From Aeromonas dhakensis (GTDB lineage Bacteria; Pseudomonadota; Gammaproteobacteria; Enterobacterales; Aeromonadaceae), in NCBI RefSeq assembly GCF_000820305.1, contig NZ_CDBH01000064.1, forward strand, positions 1-64,000: a stretch of 64,000 nucleotides of DNA. The letters are read 5' to 3'. The position numbers and the translations under genes are program-made. The first letter of the stretch is position 1; each line of letters opens with the position of its first letter. This document shows positions 18,691-29,282 of the stretch, piece by piece. The notes beneath the pieces were generated by a model. It was given only the letters and a program-made list of their open reading frames with translations, had not been told where the DNA came from and did not search any database.

Positions 18691-20001
18691 ATGCAAGTTT
18701 CTGTAGAGACAACCCAGGGTCTGGAACGCCGTCTTACCATCACCGTACCGGCCGCTACCGTTGACGCCGCCGTGCGCAAAGAATTGAACGGCCTGGCCAA
18801 AACCCGTCGCATCGACGGTTTCCGTCCTGGCAAGGCTCCGGTTGCCATCATCAAGAAAATGTTCGGCGCCATGGCTCATGCTCGCGTTGCTGACGAAATG
18901 ATGCAGAGCAACTTCATCAAGGCCATCATCGACAACAAACTGAGCCCGGCCGGTGCCCCGACCATGGATCCGAAAGAGATCAAAGAGGGTCAGGATTTCG
19001 AATTCACCGCCACTTTCGAAGTGTATCCGGAGTTCGAAGTTGCCGGTCTGGAGACCATCAAGGTCGAGAAGCCGGTTGCTACCGTGAAGGATGAAGATCT
19101 GGCCAACATGATCGACACCCTGCGCAAGCAGCACGCTACCTGGAGTGAAGTGGACGCCGCCGCTGCCGATGGCATGCGTGTGACCATGGACTTCGTCGGT
19201 TCCATCGACGGTGAAGAGTTCGACGGCGGCAAGGCCGAAGGCTTCAACCTGGTACTGGGTGCCGGTCGCATGATCCCTGGCTTCGAAGACGCCATCATGG
19301 GCAAGAAAGCAGGCGACGAGTTCACCATCGACGTGACCTTCCCGGCTGACTACCACGCTGAAAACCTGAAAGGCAAAGCTGCCAAGTTCGCTTCCAAGCT
19401 GAACAAGGTGGAAGAGCAGATCCTGCCTGAGCTGACCGAAGAGTTCGTCAAGCGTTTCGGCATCGAGAGCGGCAGCGTTGAAGAGCTGAAAGCCGAAGTG
19501 CGCAAGAACATGGAGCGTGAACTGGCTCAAGCCCTGAAAAACAGCGTGAAAGAGCAGGTGCTGAACGGCCTGGTTGAAGCCAACCAGATCGATCTGCCGA
19601 AGGCTGCCGTTGCTCAGGAAATCGATGCCCTGCGTCAGCAGGCACTGCAGCGTTTCGGCGGCTTCCAGGGCGGCAACGCACCTGAACTGCCGGCCGAGCT
19701 GTTCCAGGCCCAGGCCGAGCGTCGCGTACGCGTTGGTCTGCTGCTGGGTGACGTGATCCGTACCAACGAGATCAAGGCTGACGACGCCCGCGTCAACAGC
19801 ATCATCGAATCCATGGCCACTGCCTACGAAGATCCGAAGGAAGTGATCGAGTACTACCAGAAGAACGAGCAGATGCTGAACGGCGTTCGCAACCTGGCGG
19901 TAGAAGATCAAGCCATCGACCTGATCCTCTCCAAGGCCCAGGTGACCGAGAAAGAAGTTGCATTTGACGAAGTGATCAACAAGTCCGGTGCCGCTGCCTA
20001 A
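18691..20001 (+). CDS. tig: Trigger factor (ribosome-associated chaperone and peptidyl-prolyl isomerase)
   Basis: A 436-residue chaperone that binds the ribosome exit tunnel. The N-terminal ribosome-docking signature is GFRPGKAP (near residues 43-50). A central FKBP-type isomerase domain spans about residues 150-245 ([19 protein letters not shown]), followed by the C-terminal helical chaperone arms. Length is near the E. coli protein (432). A good ribosome-binding site (GAGG) lies ahead of the ATG. It heads the tig-clpP-clpX-lon block and is separated from clpP by a new promoter. Confidence 0.97.
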   Translation: MQVSVETTQGLERRLTITVPAATVDAAVRKELNGLAKTRRIDGFRPGKAPVAIIKKMFGAMAHARVADEMMQSNFIKAIIDNKLSPAGAPTMDPKEIKEGQDFEFTATFEVYPEFEVAGLETIKVEKPVATVKDEDLANMIDTLRKQHATWSEVDAAAADGMRVTMDFVGSIDGEEFDGGKAEGFNLVLGAGRMIPGFEDAIMGKKAGDEFTIDVTFPADYHAENLKGKAAKFASKLNKVEEQILPELTEEFVKRFGIESGSVEELKAEVRKNMERELAQALKNSVKEQVLNGLVEANQIDLPKAAVAQEIDALRQQALQRFGGFQGGNAPELPAELFQAQAERRVRVGLLLGDVIRTNEIKADDARVNSIIESMATAYEDPKEVIEYYQKNEQMLNGVRNLAVEDQAIDLILSKAQVTEKEVAFDEVINKSGAAA

Positions 20002-20007
20002 GAACAT

Positions 20008-20038
20008 TTGACTTAAGGTCAAGACTGTTAAGTATAAT
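20008..20038 (+). promoter_or_regulatory. clpP promoter
   Basis: TTGACT (20008-20013) and a perfect TATAAT (20033-20038) are separated by a rather long 19-bp spacer, 50 bp before the clpP ATG. Confidence 0.55.
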
Positions 20039-20087
20039 GGCTCGTGTGATCTCCACTCGGGCCATTTTATTTTAGGGACAATGCCTT

Positions 20088-20711
20088 ATGTACAAGAACT
20101 ATAACGATGTGACTGAATCCCCACGCAATGCGCTCATCCCGATGGTGGTAGAGCAAACCGCGAAAGGGGAGCGTTCCTACGACATCTATTCTCGTCTGCT
20201 GAAGGAGCGGGTGATCTTCCTGACCGGTCAGGTTGAAGATCACATGGCGAATCTGGTGGTGGCTCAGCTGCTGTTCCTGGAGTCCGAAAATCCGGATCAG
20301 GACATCAGCATCTACATCAACTCTCCGGGTGGGGCCGTCACGGCCGGTATGTCCATTTATGACACCATGCAGTTCATCAAGCCGGACGTCAGCACTGTGT
20401 GCATGGGGCAGGCCTGCTCCATGGGCGCCTTCCTGCTGGCCGGTGGTGCCAAGGGCAAGCGTTTCTGCCTGCCCAATGCCCGGGTGATGATCCACCAGCC
20501 GCTTGGCGGTTTCCAGGGCCAGGCATCTGATATCCAGATCCACGCCCAGGAGATCCTGAAGATCAAGAATACCCTGAACGAGCGTCTTGCCTTCCATACC
20601 GGACAGGACATGGCCACCATCGAGCGTGACACCGACCGTGACAACTTCATGTCCGCCGAGCAGGCCGTGGCCTATGGTCTGGTTGATGGTGTCCTGAGCC
20701 GCCGCGGCTGA
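20088..20711 (+). CDS. clpP: ATP-dependent Clp protease proteolytic subunit ClpP
   Basis: A 207-residue serine protease forming the 14-subunit barrel of ClpXP and ClpAP. The catalytic triad is at the E. coli precursor positions: Ser111 in GQACSMGAF, His136 in MIHQPLGG and Asp185 in ERDTDRDNF. The N terminus ([24 protein letters not shown]) includes a short propeptide that the mature enzyme usually loses. A 146-bp gap with a long hairpin separates it from its ATPase partner clpX. Confidence 0.97.
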   Translation: MYKNYNDVTESPRNALIPMVVEQTAKGERSYDIYSRLLKERVIFLTGQVEDHMANLVVAQLLFLESENPDQDISIYINSPGGAVTAGMSIYDTMQFIKPDVSTVCMGQACSMGAFLLAGGAKGKRFCLPNARVMIHQPLGGFQGQASDIQIHAQEILKIKNTLNERLAFHTGQDMATIERDTDRDNFMSAEQAVAYGLVDGVLSRRG

Positions 20712-20734
20712 GCCACGAGCTAGCCCGTACCATC

Positions 20735-20770
20735 ATTGAGGACATCATCTGATTTGGTGATGCCCTCAAT
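20735..20770 (+). other. Long hairpin between clpP and clpX
   Basis: ATTGAGGACATCA (20735-20747) pairs with TGATGCCCTCAAT (20758-20770) apart from one A-C mismatch, with a 10-nt loop. No U run follows, so it is not a standard terminator. It could stabilise or process the clpP mRNA, or partly attenuate readthrough into clpX. Confidence 0.5.
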
Positions 20771-20857
20771 CGGCAGATCAGGCATGGGCAGGGTGTTCCG
20801 GACTGTTGTAAACTCAACAGGACAATCCATCCTCTATTGATAAAACGAGGTTGCTGA

Positions 20858-22132
20858 ATGACAGAAAAACGCAAGGGTGAGGGTGATAAGCTGCTCTACT
20901 GCTCTTTTTGCGGCAAAAGCCAGCATGAAGTGCGCAAGCTGATCGCTGGCCCTTCCGTCTACATATGTGATGAGTGCGTCGAGCTGTGCAACGACATCAT
21001 CCGCGAGGAGATCCGCGAGATCTCGCCCAAGCGCGATGGTAGCGAGCTGCCGACCCCTCATGAAATCCGCGCTCATCTGGATGACTATGTGATCGGGCAG
21101 GAGTACGCCAAGAAGGTGCTGGCGGTGGCCGTCTACAACCACTACAAGCGGCTGCGCAGCGGCAGCGAGTCCGGTGGTGTGGAGCTGGGCAAATCCAACA
21201 TCCTGCTGATCGGTCCGACCGGCAGCGGCAAGACCCTGCTGGCCGAAACCCTGGCCCGTCTGCTGGATGTGCCGTTCACCATGGCCGATGCCACCACCCT
21301 GACCGAAGCCGGTTACGTGGGCGAGGACGTGGAGAACATCATCCAGAAGCTGCTGCAAAAGTGCGACTACGACGTGGAGAAGGCCCAGCGTGGCATCGTC
21401 TACATCGACGAGATCGACAAGATCTCCCGCAAGTCGGACAACCCCTCCATCACCCGCGATGTCTCCGGGGAAGGGGTGCAGCAGGCCCTGCTCAAGCTGA
21501 TCGAAGGGACCATCGCTTCCGTGCCGCCGCAAGGTGGTCGCAAGCACCCGCAGCAGGAGTTCTTGCAGGTCGATACCTCCAAGATCCTGTTCATCTGTGG
21601 TGGCGCCTTCGCCGGCCTGGACAAGGTGATCGAGCAGCGCTCCGTCAAGGGCACCGGCATCGGCTTTGGTGCCGAGGTCAAGTCCAAGAGCGCCAAGGCG
21701 ACCCTGAGCGAGAGCTTTGCCAAGGTGGAGCCGGAAGATCTGATCAAATACGGTCTGATCCCCGAGTTCATCGGTCGTCTGCCGGTGGTCGCGACCCTGA
21801 CCGAGCTGGACGAGGCTGCCCTCATCCAGATCCTGAAAGAGCCGAAGAACGCGCTGACCAAGCAGTATGCCGCGCTGTTCGATCTGGAAGGGGTGGAGCT
21901 GGAGTTCCGTGACGACGCCTTGAACGCCATTGCCCGCAAGGCGATGGAGCGCAAAACCGGCGCTCGCGGTCTGCGTTCCATCGTGGAAGCCGTGCTGCTG
22001 GATACCATGTATGACCTGCCGTCGCTGGACGGTGTCAGCAAGGTGGTGATCGACGAGACCGTGATCAAGGGGGACTCCGCGCCCTTGATGATCTACGAAA
22101 ATCCCGAGACCCAGGCCGCCGCATCAGAGTAA
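20858..22132 (+). CDS. clpX: ATP-dependent Clp protease ATPase subunit ClpX
   Basis: A 424-residue AAA+ unfoldase that delivers tagged substrates to ClpP. In order: an N-terminal four-Cys zinc-binding domain (CSFCGK...CDECVELC), Walker A GPTGSGKT near residues 119-126, Walker B VYIDEID near 181-187, and the IGF loop ([10 protein letters not shown]) that docks on ClpP. The GYVGED pore loop is also intact. Length matches E. coli ClpX (424). It follows clpP and precedes lon, the usual gammaproteobacterial order. A hairpin terminator at 22152 ends it. Confidence 0.97.
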   Translation: MTEKRKGEGDKLLYCSFCGKSQHEVRKLIAGPSVYICDECVELCNDIIREEIREISPKRDGSELPTPHEIRAHLDDYVIGQEYAKKVLAVAVYNHYKRLRSGSESGGVELGKSNILLIGPTGSGKTLLAETLARLLDVPFTMADATTLTEAGYVGEDVENIIQKLLQKCDYDVEKAQRGIVYIDEIDKISRKSDNPSITRDVSGEGVQQALLKLIEGTIASVPPQGGRKHPQQEFLQVDTSKILFICGGAFAGLDKVIEQRSVKGTGIGFGAEVKSKSAKATLSESFAKVEPEDLIKYGLIPEFIGRLPVVATLTELDEAALIQILKEPKNALTKQYAALFDLEGVELEFRDDALNAIARKAMERKTGARGLRSIVEAVLLDTMYDLPSLDGVSKVVIDETVIKGDSAPLMIYENPETQAAASE

Positions 22133-22151
22133 ATGTCTGATTTTTAATCAA

Positions 22152-22183
22152 ATGAAAGGGGCTTTTTGCCCCTTTCATGCTTT
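22152..22183 (+). terminator. Terminator after clpX
   Basis: Perfect stem ATGAAAGGGGC / GCCCCTTTCAT followed by GCTTTTT. Confidence 0.75.
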
Positions 22184-22198
22184 TTGCGGTTTCGGCGA

Positions 22199-22225
22199 TT
22201 GAATCTCATCTAAGCGCCCCCATAT
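22199..22225 (+). promoter_or_regulatory. Heat-shock (sigma-32) promoter of lon
   Basis: TTGAATC (22199-22205), a 12-bp spacer and CCCCATAT (22218-22225) fit the sigma-32 consensus CTTGAAA-N11-16-CCCCATNT. It lies about 50 bp before the lon ATG, and lon is a known heat-shock gene in E. coli. Confidence 0.65.
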
Positions 22226-22273
22226 ACTCAGCCAAGCGCTTTGCCAACGGTATAACAAGCCGAGAGGACATAT

Positions 22274-24628
22274 ATGAACCTAGAGCGTTCAGAACGCATC
22301 GAGATTCCCGTCCTGCCTCTTCGTGACGTGGTGGTTTATCCCCACATGGTCATTCCACTCTTTGTGGGGCGGGAAAAATCCATTCGCTGTCTGGAAGCGG
22401 CCATGGAGCAGGACAAGAAAGTTCTGCTGGTGGCCCAGAAGGATGCGTCAACCGATGAGCCGACGGTGGAGGAGATCTTCTCCGTCGGGACAGTGGCCAA
22501 TATTCTGCAGATGCTCAAGCTGCCCGACGGCACCGTCAAGGTGCTGGTGGAAGGGGGCCAGCGTGCCCGTCTTGAGCGGATGATCGACGACCGGGACTTC
22601 TTCGTTGGCGAGGCGCAGTACATCGCCTCCAAGGCGATCGACGAGAAGGACCAGGACGTGCTGGTACGTTCTGCCATAGGTCAGTTTGAAGGTTACATCA
22701 AGCTCAACAAGAAGATCCCGCCCGAGGTGCTCACCTCGATTTCGGCGATCGACGACGCGGCGCGCCTGGCCGATACCATGGCTGCCCACATGCCGCTCAA
22801 GCTCGAAGACAAGCAGAAGGTGCTGGAAATCGCCTCCGTGTCCGAGCGCATCGAGTTTCTGATGGCCATGATGGAGTCGGAGATCGACCTGCTGCAGGTC
22901 GAGAAGCGCATCCGCTCCCGGGTCAAGAAGCAGATGGAGAAGAGCCAGCGCGAGTACTATCTCAACGAGCAGATGAAGGCCATCCAGAAAGAGCTGGGTG
23001 AGCTGGAAGACAGCCCGGATGAGTTCGAGGCTCTCAATCGCAAGATTGAAGAGGCCGGCATGCCGGAAGATGCCCGTGAGAAGGCGCAAGCCGAGCTTGC
23101 CAAGCTGAAGATGATGTCCCCCATGTCGGCGGAAGCCACCGTGGTGCGTAGCTACGTCGACTGGATGGTGCAGGTGCCGTGGAAGGCGCGCTCCAAGGTC
23201 AAGAAAGACCTGGGCAAGGCGCAAGAGGTGCTGGATGCCGATCACTATGGCCTGGAGAAGGTCAAGGATCGCATCCTCGAGTATCTGGCGGTGCAGGCGC
23301 GGGTGAACAAGCTCAAGGGCCCCATCCTCTGCCTGGTTGGGCCTCCCGGTGTGGGCAAGACCTCGCTCGGTCAGTCCATCGCCAAGGCCACCGGTCGCAA
23401 ATATGTACGTATGGCGCTCGGCGGCGTGCGTGACGAGGCGGAGATCCGCGGTCACCGTCGTACCTACATCGGCTCCATGCCCGGCAAGCTCATCCAGAAG
23501 ATGGCCAAAGTCGGCGTGAAGAACCCGCTGTTCCTGCTCGACGAGATCGACAAGATGAGCTCGGACATGCGAGGCGATCCCGCCTCCGCCCTGCTGGAAG
23601 TGCTGGATCCCGAGCAGAACAACAGCTTCAACGATCACTACCTGGAAGTGGATTATGACCTGTCGGACGTGATGTTCGTGGCCACCTCCAACTCCATGAA
23701 CATCCCGGGTCCACTGCTGGACCGGATGGAAGTGATCCGTCTGTCCGGTTACACCGAAGACGAGAAGCTCAACATCGCCAAGCAGCACCTGGTCTCCAAG
23801 CAGATCCAGCGCAACGGCCTGAAAGAGTCCGAGATCACCATCGAGGATTCCGCCCTGGTCGGGGTGATCCGCTACTACACCCGCGAGGCGGGGGTGCGTA
23901 GCCTGGAGCGCGAGATCTCCAAGATTTGTCGCAAAGCGGTCAAGCGCATCCTGCTGGACAAGAGCATCAAGCATGTTCAGGTCAATCAGGCCAACCTCAA
24001 GGAGTTCCTCGGGGTGCAGCGTTTCGACTACGGCAAGGCGACCGACCAGAACCAGGTGGGTCAGGTCTGTGGTCTGGCGTGGACCGAAGTGGGGGGCGAT
24101 CTGCTCACCATCGAGACCACCAACATGCCGGGCAAGGGCAAGCTCACCTATACAGGCTCCCTCGGTGACGTGATGCAGGAGTCCATCCAGGCGGCCATGA
24201 CGGTGGTGCGGGCCCGTGCCGAGAAGCTGCGCATCAATGCGGACTTCTACGAGAAGCGCGACATCCACGTGCACGTACCGGAAGGGGCCACCCCCAAAGA
24301 TGGTCCTAGCGCCGGTATCGCCATGTGTACCGCCCTGGTCTCCAGCTTGACCGGTAATCCGGTTCGTGCTGATGTGGCCATGACGGGGGAGATCACCTTG
24401 CGCGGCGAAGTGCTGCCCATCGGCGGTCTCAAAGAGAAGCTGCTGGCGGCTCATCGTGGTGGCATCAAGCGTGTGCTGATCCCGAAAGAGAACGAGCGGG
24501 ACCTCGAGGAGATCCCGGACAACGTCAAACAAGACCTTGAAATTCATCCGGTTCGCTGGATTGACGAGGTACTGGAACTGGCGTTGCAGGACAATCCGCA
24601 AGGGTTTGAGCGCGTTTCTGTCGTATAA
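22274..24628 (+). CDS. lon: ATP-dependent protease Lon (La)
   Basis: A 784-residue AAA+ serine protease that degrades misfolded and regulatory proteins. In order: an N-terminal substrate-binding LON domain ([21 protein letters not shown]), a coiled-coil region near residues 190-300, Walker A GPPGVGKT near residue 356, and the C-terminal protease domain. The catalytic dyad is Ser679 (in PKDGPSAGI) and Lys722 (in GGLKEKLL), the same numbering as E. coli. A sigma-32 promoter precedes it. It is likely transcribed alone, with hupB using its own promoter. Confidence 0.97.
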   Translation: MNLERSERIEIPVLPLRDVVVYPHMVIPLFVGREKSIRCLEAAMEQDKKVLLVAQKDASTDEPTVEEIFSVGTVANILQMLKLPDGTVKVLVEGGQRARLERMIDDRDFFVGEAQYIASKAIDEKDQDVLVRSAIGQFEGYIKLNKKIPPEVLTSISAIDDAARLADTMAAHMPLKLEDKQKVLEIASVSERIEFLMAMMESEIDLLQVEKRIRSRVKKQMEKSQREYYLNEQMKAIQKELGELEDSPDEFEALNRKIEEAGMPEDAREKAQAELAKLKMMSPMSAEATVVRSYVDWMVQVPWKARSKVKKDLGKAQEVLDADHYGLEKVKDRILEYLAVQARVNKLKGPILCLVGPPGVGKTSLGQSIAKATGRKYVRMALGGVRDEAEIRGHRRTYIGSMPGKLIQKMAKVGVKNPLFLLDEIDKMSSDMRGDPASALLEVLDPEQNNSFNDHYLEVDYDLSDVMFVATSNSMNIPGPLLDRMEVIRLSGYTEDEKLNIAKQHLVSKQIQRNGLKESEITIEDSALVGVIRYYTREAGVRSLEREISKICRKAVKRILLDKSIKHVQVNQANLKEFLGVQRFDYGKATDQNQVGQVCGLAWTEVGGDLLTIETTNMPGKGKLTYTGSLGDVMQESIQAAMTVVRARAEKLRINADFYEKRDIHVHVPEGATPKDGPSAGIAMCTALVSSLTGNPVRADVAMTGEITLRGEVLPIGGLKEKLLAAHRGGIKRVLIPKENERDLEEIPDNVKQDLEIHPVRWIDEVLELALQDNPQGFERVSVV

Positions 24629-24773
24629 ATGTTGATGCGCCGCAAATTTGGCGCATTCTGGCGGTGGTTAAGGCTTGCATGCTCCGGATAACGGAAGTAG
24701 CCTTGACCACCGATCGGGAACTCATGATGAGTCGCAAGGCGTGATGTGGCGCGGGTTTGCGCCAGATTGTCAC

Positions 24774-24802
24774 TTGCAACTGATCAGGAGGCTTGCTATA
24801 AA
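24774..24802 (+). promoter_or_regulatory. hupB promoter
   Basis: TTGCAA (24774-24779), a 17-bp spacer and TATAAA (24797-24802), with a TTGC extension before the -10. It lies 67 bp ahead of the hupB start. Confidence 0.6.
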
Positions 24803-24868
24803 ACCTCCACTTGTTGTGGCCAGGGAAATCGGCGCCGCAGCGATGTTCGATAAAAGGGGAATATAAGA

Positions 24869-25141
24869 GTGAATAAATCTCAACTGATTGACAAGATTGC
24901 AGACGGTGCTGATATCTCCAAAGCCGCTGCTGGCCGTGCGCTGGATGCTTTCATTGACGCCGTCGGTGAAGCTCTGAAAGAGGGTGACCAGGTTGCGCTG
25001 GTTGGTTTCGGTACTTTCGCCGTGCGCGAACGTGCTGCCCGTTCTGGCCGTAACCCGCAAACTGGCGCGACCATCGAAATCGCCGCTGGTAAAGTTCCTG
25101 CCTTCAAAGCCGGTAAGGCCCTGAAAGACGCGGTCAACTAA
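24869..25141 (+). CDS. hupB: DNA-binding protein HU-beta
   Basis: A 90-residue nucleoid protein of the HU/IHF fold. The N-terminal helical dimerisation region ([22 protein letters not shown]) leads to the VALVGFGTF signature and the DNA-binding beta arm ([22 protein letters not shown]). It bends and compacts DNA. The start is GTG at 24869 with AGGGGA 8 nt upstream. Position right after lon is the usual one for hupB. A rho-independent terminator at 25225 separates it from ppiD. Confidence 0.96.
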   Translation: MNKSQLIDKIADGADISKAAAGRALDAFIDAVGEALKEGDQVALVGFGTFAVRERAARSGRNPQTGATIEIAAGKVPAFKAGKALKDAVN

Positions 25142-25224
25142 GCCGGGCGCTGATTCTACATCGGCTACCGTCCTTGGTCACAGACCAGACAAGTGAGAGG
25201 GCTCTCCCTCATACTGATTGACCA

Positions 25225-25254
25225 AGGCGCATCGCAATCGGTGCGCCTTTTCAT
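25225..25254 (+). terminator. Terminator after hupB
   Basis: AAGGCGCA / TGCGCCTT stem around loop TCGCAATCGG, followed by TTTCATTATTT. Confidence 0.7.
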
Positions 25255-25292
25255 TATTTACGCCCATCGAGTTCGGGAGCATAAGTACAAAC

Positions 25293-27206
25293 ATGATGTT
25301 GGATAAACTACGCGAAGGGGCGCAGGGCAAGGTGGCCAAGGTTATCTTGGGCCTGATCATCCTCTCCTTTGCCTTGGCCGGTGTAGGTAGCTATCTGAAC
25401 GGTCCGGCCCGTACCGCCCCCGCCACCGTCAACGGCACGGATATCACTGCCGCGGCACTGGAAAATGCCTACCGCAACGAGCGCGCCCGCATGGAGTCCC
25501 AAATGGGGGAGTCCTTCAATCAGCTGGCCGCCAATCCCGATTACATGAAACAGTTCCGCCGCGGCGTACTGGACAGACTGATCGATCAGGCCCTGTTTGA
25601 CAGCAAGGCCCGTGAACTGGGTCTGCGGGTCAGCGATGAGCAGATCAAGCAGGCCATCGTCGCCATGCCCGAGTTTGCCGAAGAGGGCAAGTTCAACAAC
25701 GATCGCTACCTGCAGCTGATCCGCCGTGCCGGCATGACCCCCGAGATGTTCCGTGACTCCCTGCGCCAGGACATGGTGCGTCAGCAACTGATGGGCGCCC
25801 TGCTGGGCACCGAATTTGCGCTCAAGGGTGAAGCCGAGCAACTGGACAAGCTCTACAACCAGACTCGCGATCTGCGTCTGGTGCGCCTGGCCGCCTCCGC
25901 TTATCTGGGTGACGTAAAAGTCTCCGATGAAGAGGTGGAGCAGTACTACAAGGCCAACAGCAACCGCTTCATGAACGACGAGCAGGTCAAGGTCGACTAT
26001 CTGCTGCTGGACGCTGCCACCCTTGGCAAAGACGTCAAGGTGAGCGAACAGGATGCCCAGGACTACTACGATCAGCACCAGGATCTGTTCCAGCGTGCCG
26101 AGCGTCGCCACGTGGCTCATATCCTGATCCCGTTTGGCAAGGACGAGAAAGCCGCCGAGCAGAAGGCTGAAGCCGTACTGGCGAAAGCCAAGGCGGGCGA
26201 GGACTTCGCCGCGCTGGCCAAGGCCGACTCCTCCGATACCTTCTCCGCCAAGAAGGGCGGCGAGCTGGACTGGTTCGAGAAAGGGGTGATGGATCCGGCG
26301 TTCGAGAAGGCGGCATTTGCCCTGGCCAAGGCCGGCGATCTCTCCGCCGTCGTCAAGAGCCCGTTCGGCTTCCACGTCATCAAGCTGCTGGGGGTTGAAC
26401 CTGCCCAGACCAAGCCGTTTGCCGATGTGAAGGCAGAGACCATCAGCCGTCTGCAGAGCGACAAGGCCAAGGAGCTGTTCTTTGCCGAGCAGCAGAAGAT
26501 GGCCGACAGCAGCTTCGAGAACCCGGACTCGCTGGACTTGACCGCCGAGACCATGGGCCTCAAGGTGCAGTCCACCGGTTACTTCAGCCAGGCTGATGCC
26601 CCGGCACCGCTCAATGATCCCAAGGCGCTCTCTGCGGCCTTCTCCGAGCAGCTGCGCGATGACAACACCAACTCCGACGTGATCGAACTGGCTGACGGCA
26701 AGGCGCTGGTGATGCACATCACCGGTCACCAGCCGAAAGCGGCCAAGCCGCTGGCGGAGGTGAAAGAGCAGGTGATTGCCGCCATCAAGCACGACAAGGC
26801 CAGTGAAGTGGCCCGTGGCAAGGCGCAGGGTCTGCTGGACAAGCTCAAGGCCGGTGAGAACATCCAGCCCGAGCTGACTGCACTGGGTCTGAAGGTGGAG
26901 AGCCACGATGGCGTCGCCCGTTTCGCCCAGGATCTGGATCAGAACCTAGTGGCACAGGCCTTCCGCATGCCTCATCCGGTCGATGGCAAGCCGAGCGTCG
27001 AGCTGGTGACCGAAGCCAATGGCGACCGCGTGGTGGTGGCCCTGGACAAGGTGACCGTCGCCAAGGAGCCGTCCGGCATGGCCAAGCTGCTGCAAGGCCA
27101 GCTGGGTCAGGGCAAGGCTCAGGTGAGCTACAAGTCTCTCATCGACGAGCTGCGCAAGTCTGCCAAGATTGAGTACTTCACCGACGTGGAAGCCACGGTC
27201 GAATAA
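25293..27206 (+). CDS. ppiD: Peptidyl-prolyl isomerase PpiD (periplasmic chaperone)
   Basis: A 637-residue membrane-anchored periplasmic folding factor. MMLDKLREGAQGKVAKVIL leads into a single N-terminal transmembrane helix (GLIILSFALAGVGSYL), then SurA-like chaperone segments, then one parvulin domain at about residues 267-360 (RRHVAHILIPFG ... FGFHVIKLLG). E. coli PpiD (623 residues) has the same plan and sits at the SecYEG translocon. The frame opens at 25218, but that part overlaps the hupB terminator. The ATG pair at 25293/25296 aligns with E. coli MMDSLR. Terminator at 27233. Confidence 0.93.
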   Translation: MMLDKLREGAQGKVAKVILGLIILSFALAGVGSYLNGPARTAPATVNGTDITAAALENAYRNERARMESQMGESFNQLAANPDYMKQFRRGVLDRLIDQALFDSKARELGLRVSDEQIKQAIVAMPEFAEEGKFNNDRYLQLIRRAGMTPEMFRDSLRQDMVRQQLMGALLGTEFALKGEAEQLDKLYNQTRDLRLVRLAASAYLGDVKVSDEEVEQYYKANSNRFMNDEQVKVDYLLLDAATLGKDVKVSEQDAQDYYDQHQDLFQRAERRHVAHILIPFGKDEKAAEQKAEAVLAKAKAGEDFAALAKADSSDTFSAKKGGELDWFEKGVMDPAFEKAAFALAKAGDLSAVVKSPFGFHVIKLLGVEPAQTKPFADVKAETISRLQSDKAKELFFAEQQKMADSSFENPDSLDLTAETMGLKVQSTGYFSQADAPAPLNDPKALSAAFSEQLRDDNTNSDVIELADGKALVMHITGHQPKAAKPLAEVKEQVIAAIKHDKASEVARGKAQGLLDKLKAGENIQPELTALGLKVESHDGVARFAQDLDQNLVAQAFRMPHPVDGKPSVELVTEANGDRVVVALDKVTVAKEPSGMAKLLQGQLGQGKAQVSYKSLIDELRKSAKIEYFTDVEATVE

Positions 27207-27232
27207 GTCGAACCAATCCCAGTCGATATGAG

Positions 27233-27259
27233 AACGGCCCCTTGATGGGGCCGTTTTTT
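27233..27259 (+). terminator. Terminator after ppiD
   Basis: AACGGCCCC / GGGGCCGTT stem with loop TTGAT, followed by TTTTTA. Confidence 0.8.
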
Positions 27260-27400
27260 ATCTGTACGCGGCAGAAGGGGCGGGATGTGCTGCCCCTTCT
27301 GACTGAAATAAGCTGCCTGGCCGAAGATAAGCAGCGGGAGCCAAACCCTTGGCTCTTCTGGTCTGCATTCCAAGGCAGGTAGCCTTGCCAACAGGCATAA

Positions 27401-27430
27401 AAAAACCGGCACTCAGGTGCCGGTTTTCAT
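27401..27430. terminator. Terminator downstream of ybiT
   Basis: CCGGCAC / GTGCCGG stem with loop TCAG, flanked by A5 on the left and T4 on the right. On the minus strand it ends ybiT. The rest of the 27207-27454 gap shows no gene. Confidence 0.7.
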
Positions 27431-27454
27431 TGACGGGATGTGCGGGCTGGGGGG

Positions 27455-29047
27455 TTACACTACGCCCTGGGTACGCAGGTAATCCTCGTAGGTGCCGCCG
27501 AAATCGCGGATGCCGTTCTCGGTCAGCTCCAGGATGCGGGTCGCCAGGGAGGAGACGAACTCACGGTCATGGGAGACGAAGATCAGGGTGCCCTTGTACA
27601 TCTCCAGCGCCAGGTTCAAGGATTCGATAGATTCCATGTCCAGGTGGTTGGTCGGTTCATCCATGATCAGGATGTTGGGGCGCTGCATCATCAGCTTGCC
27701 GAACAGCATGCGGCCCTGTTCACCACCGGAGAGCACCTTGACCGGCTTCTTGATATCGTCCTGAGAGAACAGCAGGCGGCCCAGCACGGAGCGTACGGCC
27801 TGCTCATCTTCGTTCTCCTGTTTCCACTGGGCCATCCAGTCGAACACATTGAGGTCGGTGTCGAAGTCCTCGGCGTGATCCTGGGCGTAGTAGCCGATCT
27901 GGGCGTTTTCGGACCACTTGATGGTGCCGGTATCCGGTGCCAGAGCCCCAACGAGGGTCTTGATCAGGGTGGATTTACCGATACCGTTGGTACCCAGAAT
28001 GGCGACCTTCTCACCCACTTCCAGCATCATGTTGAGCCCCTTGAACAGGGGGCCGTCGCCATAACCCTTGGAAACGCCTTCGATCTCCAGGATGTTGCGG
28101 TAGAGCTTCTTCTCCTGCTCGAAGCGGATGAAGGGGTTCTGACGGCTGGAGACCTTCACTTCCTCAATCTTGATCTTGTCGATCTGCTTGAGGCGAGAGG
28201 TGGCCTGGCTGGACTTGGAGGCGTTGGCGCTGAAACGCGACACGAAGGATTGCAGATCGGCGATCTGGGCCTTCTTCTTGGCGTTGTCGGCCAGCAGGCG
28301 CTCACGGGCCTGGGTAGCGGCGGTCATGTACTCGTCGTAGTTGCCCGGGTAGACGCGCAGCTCGCCGTAGTCCAGATCCGCCATGTGGGTGCAGACGGAG
28401 TTCAGGAAGTGGCGGTCGTGAGAGATGATGATCATGGTGCTCTCGCGATCGTTGAGCACCTGTTCCAGCCAGCGAATGGTGTTGATGTCCAGGTTGTTGG
28501 TCGGTTCGTCCAGCAGCAGGATATCGGGGTTGGAGAACAGCGCCTGTGCCAGCAGCACCCGCAGTTTCCAGCCCGGTGCCACTTCGCTCATCGGGCCGTT
28601 GTGCTGCTCGATGGGAATGCCGGCACCCAGCAACAGCTCGCCTGCGCGCGCTTCGGCGGTATAGCCGTCATACTCGGCGACCAGGCCTTCCAGCTCGGCG
28701 GCCTTCATGTAGTCGTCGTCGGTCGCTTCCAGGTTGGCATAGATGGCGTCGCGCTCGGCGATGGCGGCCCACAGCTCGGTGTGACCCATCATGACCACGT
28801 CCAGTACGCGCATCTCTTCGTAGGCGAACTGATCCTGACGCAGCTTACCGATCCGCTCGTTGACGTCCAGGCTCACATTACCGCCAGTGGGCTCCAGATC
28901 GCCGCCGAGGATCTTCATGAAGGTGGACTTGCCACAGCCGTTGGCGCCGATGAGGCCGTAGCGGTTGCCGCCGCCAAACTTGACGCTGATGTTCTCAAAC
29001 AGCGGCTTGGCGCCGAACTGCATGGTGATGTTGTTGCTTGAAAGCAC
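27455..29047 (-). CDS. ybiT: ABC-F family ATPase YbiT
   Basis: A 530-residue soluble ABC-F protein with two ATP-binding cassettes and no membrane domain. Cassette 1 has Walker [10 protein letters not shown] and Walker [13 protein letters not shown]. Cassette 2 has [18 protein letters not shown] and [12 protein letters not shown]. Between them is the charged linker (about residues 240-320) that contacts the ribosome in this family. The length and near-identical segments match E. coli YbiT, thought to act on translating ribosomes. The start codon is GTG. The first signature motif is replaced by [10 protein letters not shown], which is normal for YbiT. Confidence 0.92.
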   Translation of the reverse strand: MLSSNNITMQFGAKPLFENISVKFGGGNRYGLIGANGCGKSTFMKILGGDLEPTGGNVSLDVNERIGKLRQDQFAYEEMRVLDVVMMGHTELWAAIAERDAIYANLEATDDDYMKAAELEGLVAEYDGYTAEARAGELLLGAGIPIEQHNGPMSEVAPGWKLRVLLAQALFSNPDILLLDEPTNNLDINTIRWLEQVLNDRESTMIIISHDRHFLNSVCTHMADLDYGELRVYPGNYDEYMTAATQARERLLADNAKKKAQIADLQSFVSRFSANASKSSQATSRLKQIDKIKIEEVKVSSRQNPFIRFEQEKKLYRNILEIEGVSKGYGDGPLFKGLNMMLEVGEKVAILGTNGIGKSTLIKTLVGALAPDTGTIKWSENAQIGYYAQDHAEDFDTDLNVFDWMAQWKQENEDEQAVRSVLGRLLFSQDDIKKPVKVLSGGEQGRMLFGKLMMQRPNILIMDEPTNHLDMESIESLNLALEMYKGTLIFVSHDREFVSSLATRILELTENGIRDFGGTYEDYLRTQGVV

Positions 29048-29237
29048 TGGAATGTCCCGGTTGATCTGTCAAATGGCGCGCATTATGGCACAGATCCCCC
29101 GAAAGTTTTAGCAAGAACTGTGATCCGGGTCTATTGCAGGGGGGATTTGGATGGTGGTGCTGGGCACTCGCGCACCCTGGCGGCCATGGCCGTATCGATC
29201 CGATAGCAACGGGCGCTGACCGCTGTCTGTCGGCATG

Positions 29238-29262
29238 AAAAAAGCCGGCCCTGAGGCCGGCT
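29238..29262. terminator. Terminator downstream of actP
   Basis: AAGCCGGCC / GGCCGGCTT stem with loop CTGA. On the minus strand a TTTTTT run follows. The remaining 29048-29237 stretch holds the ybiT promoter region and no gene that I can support. Confidence 0.75.
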
Positions 29263-29282
29263 TGCAACTGTCAATGGAAGGC

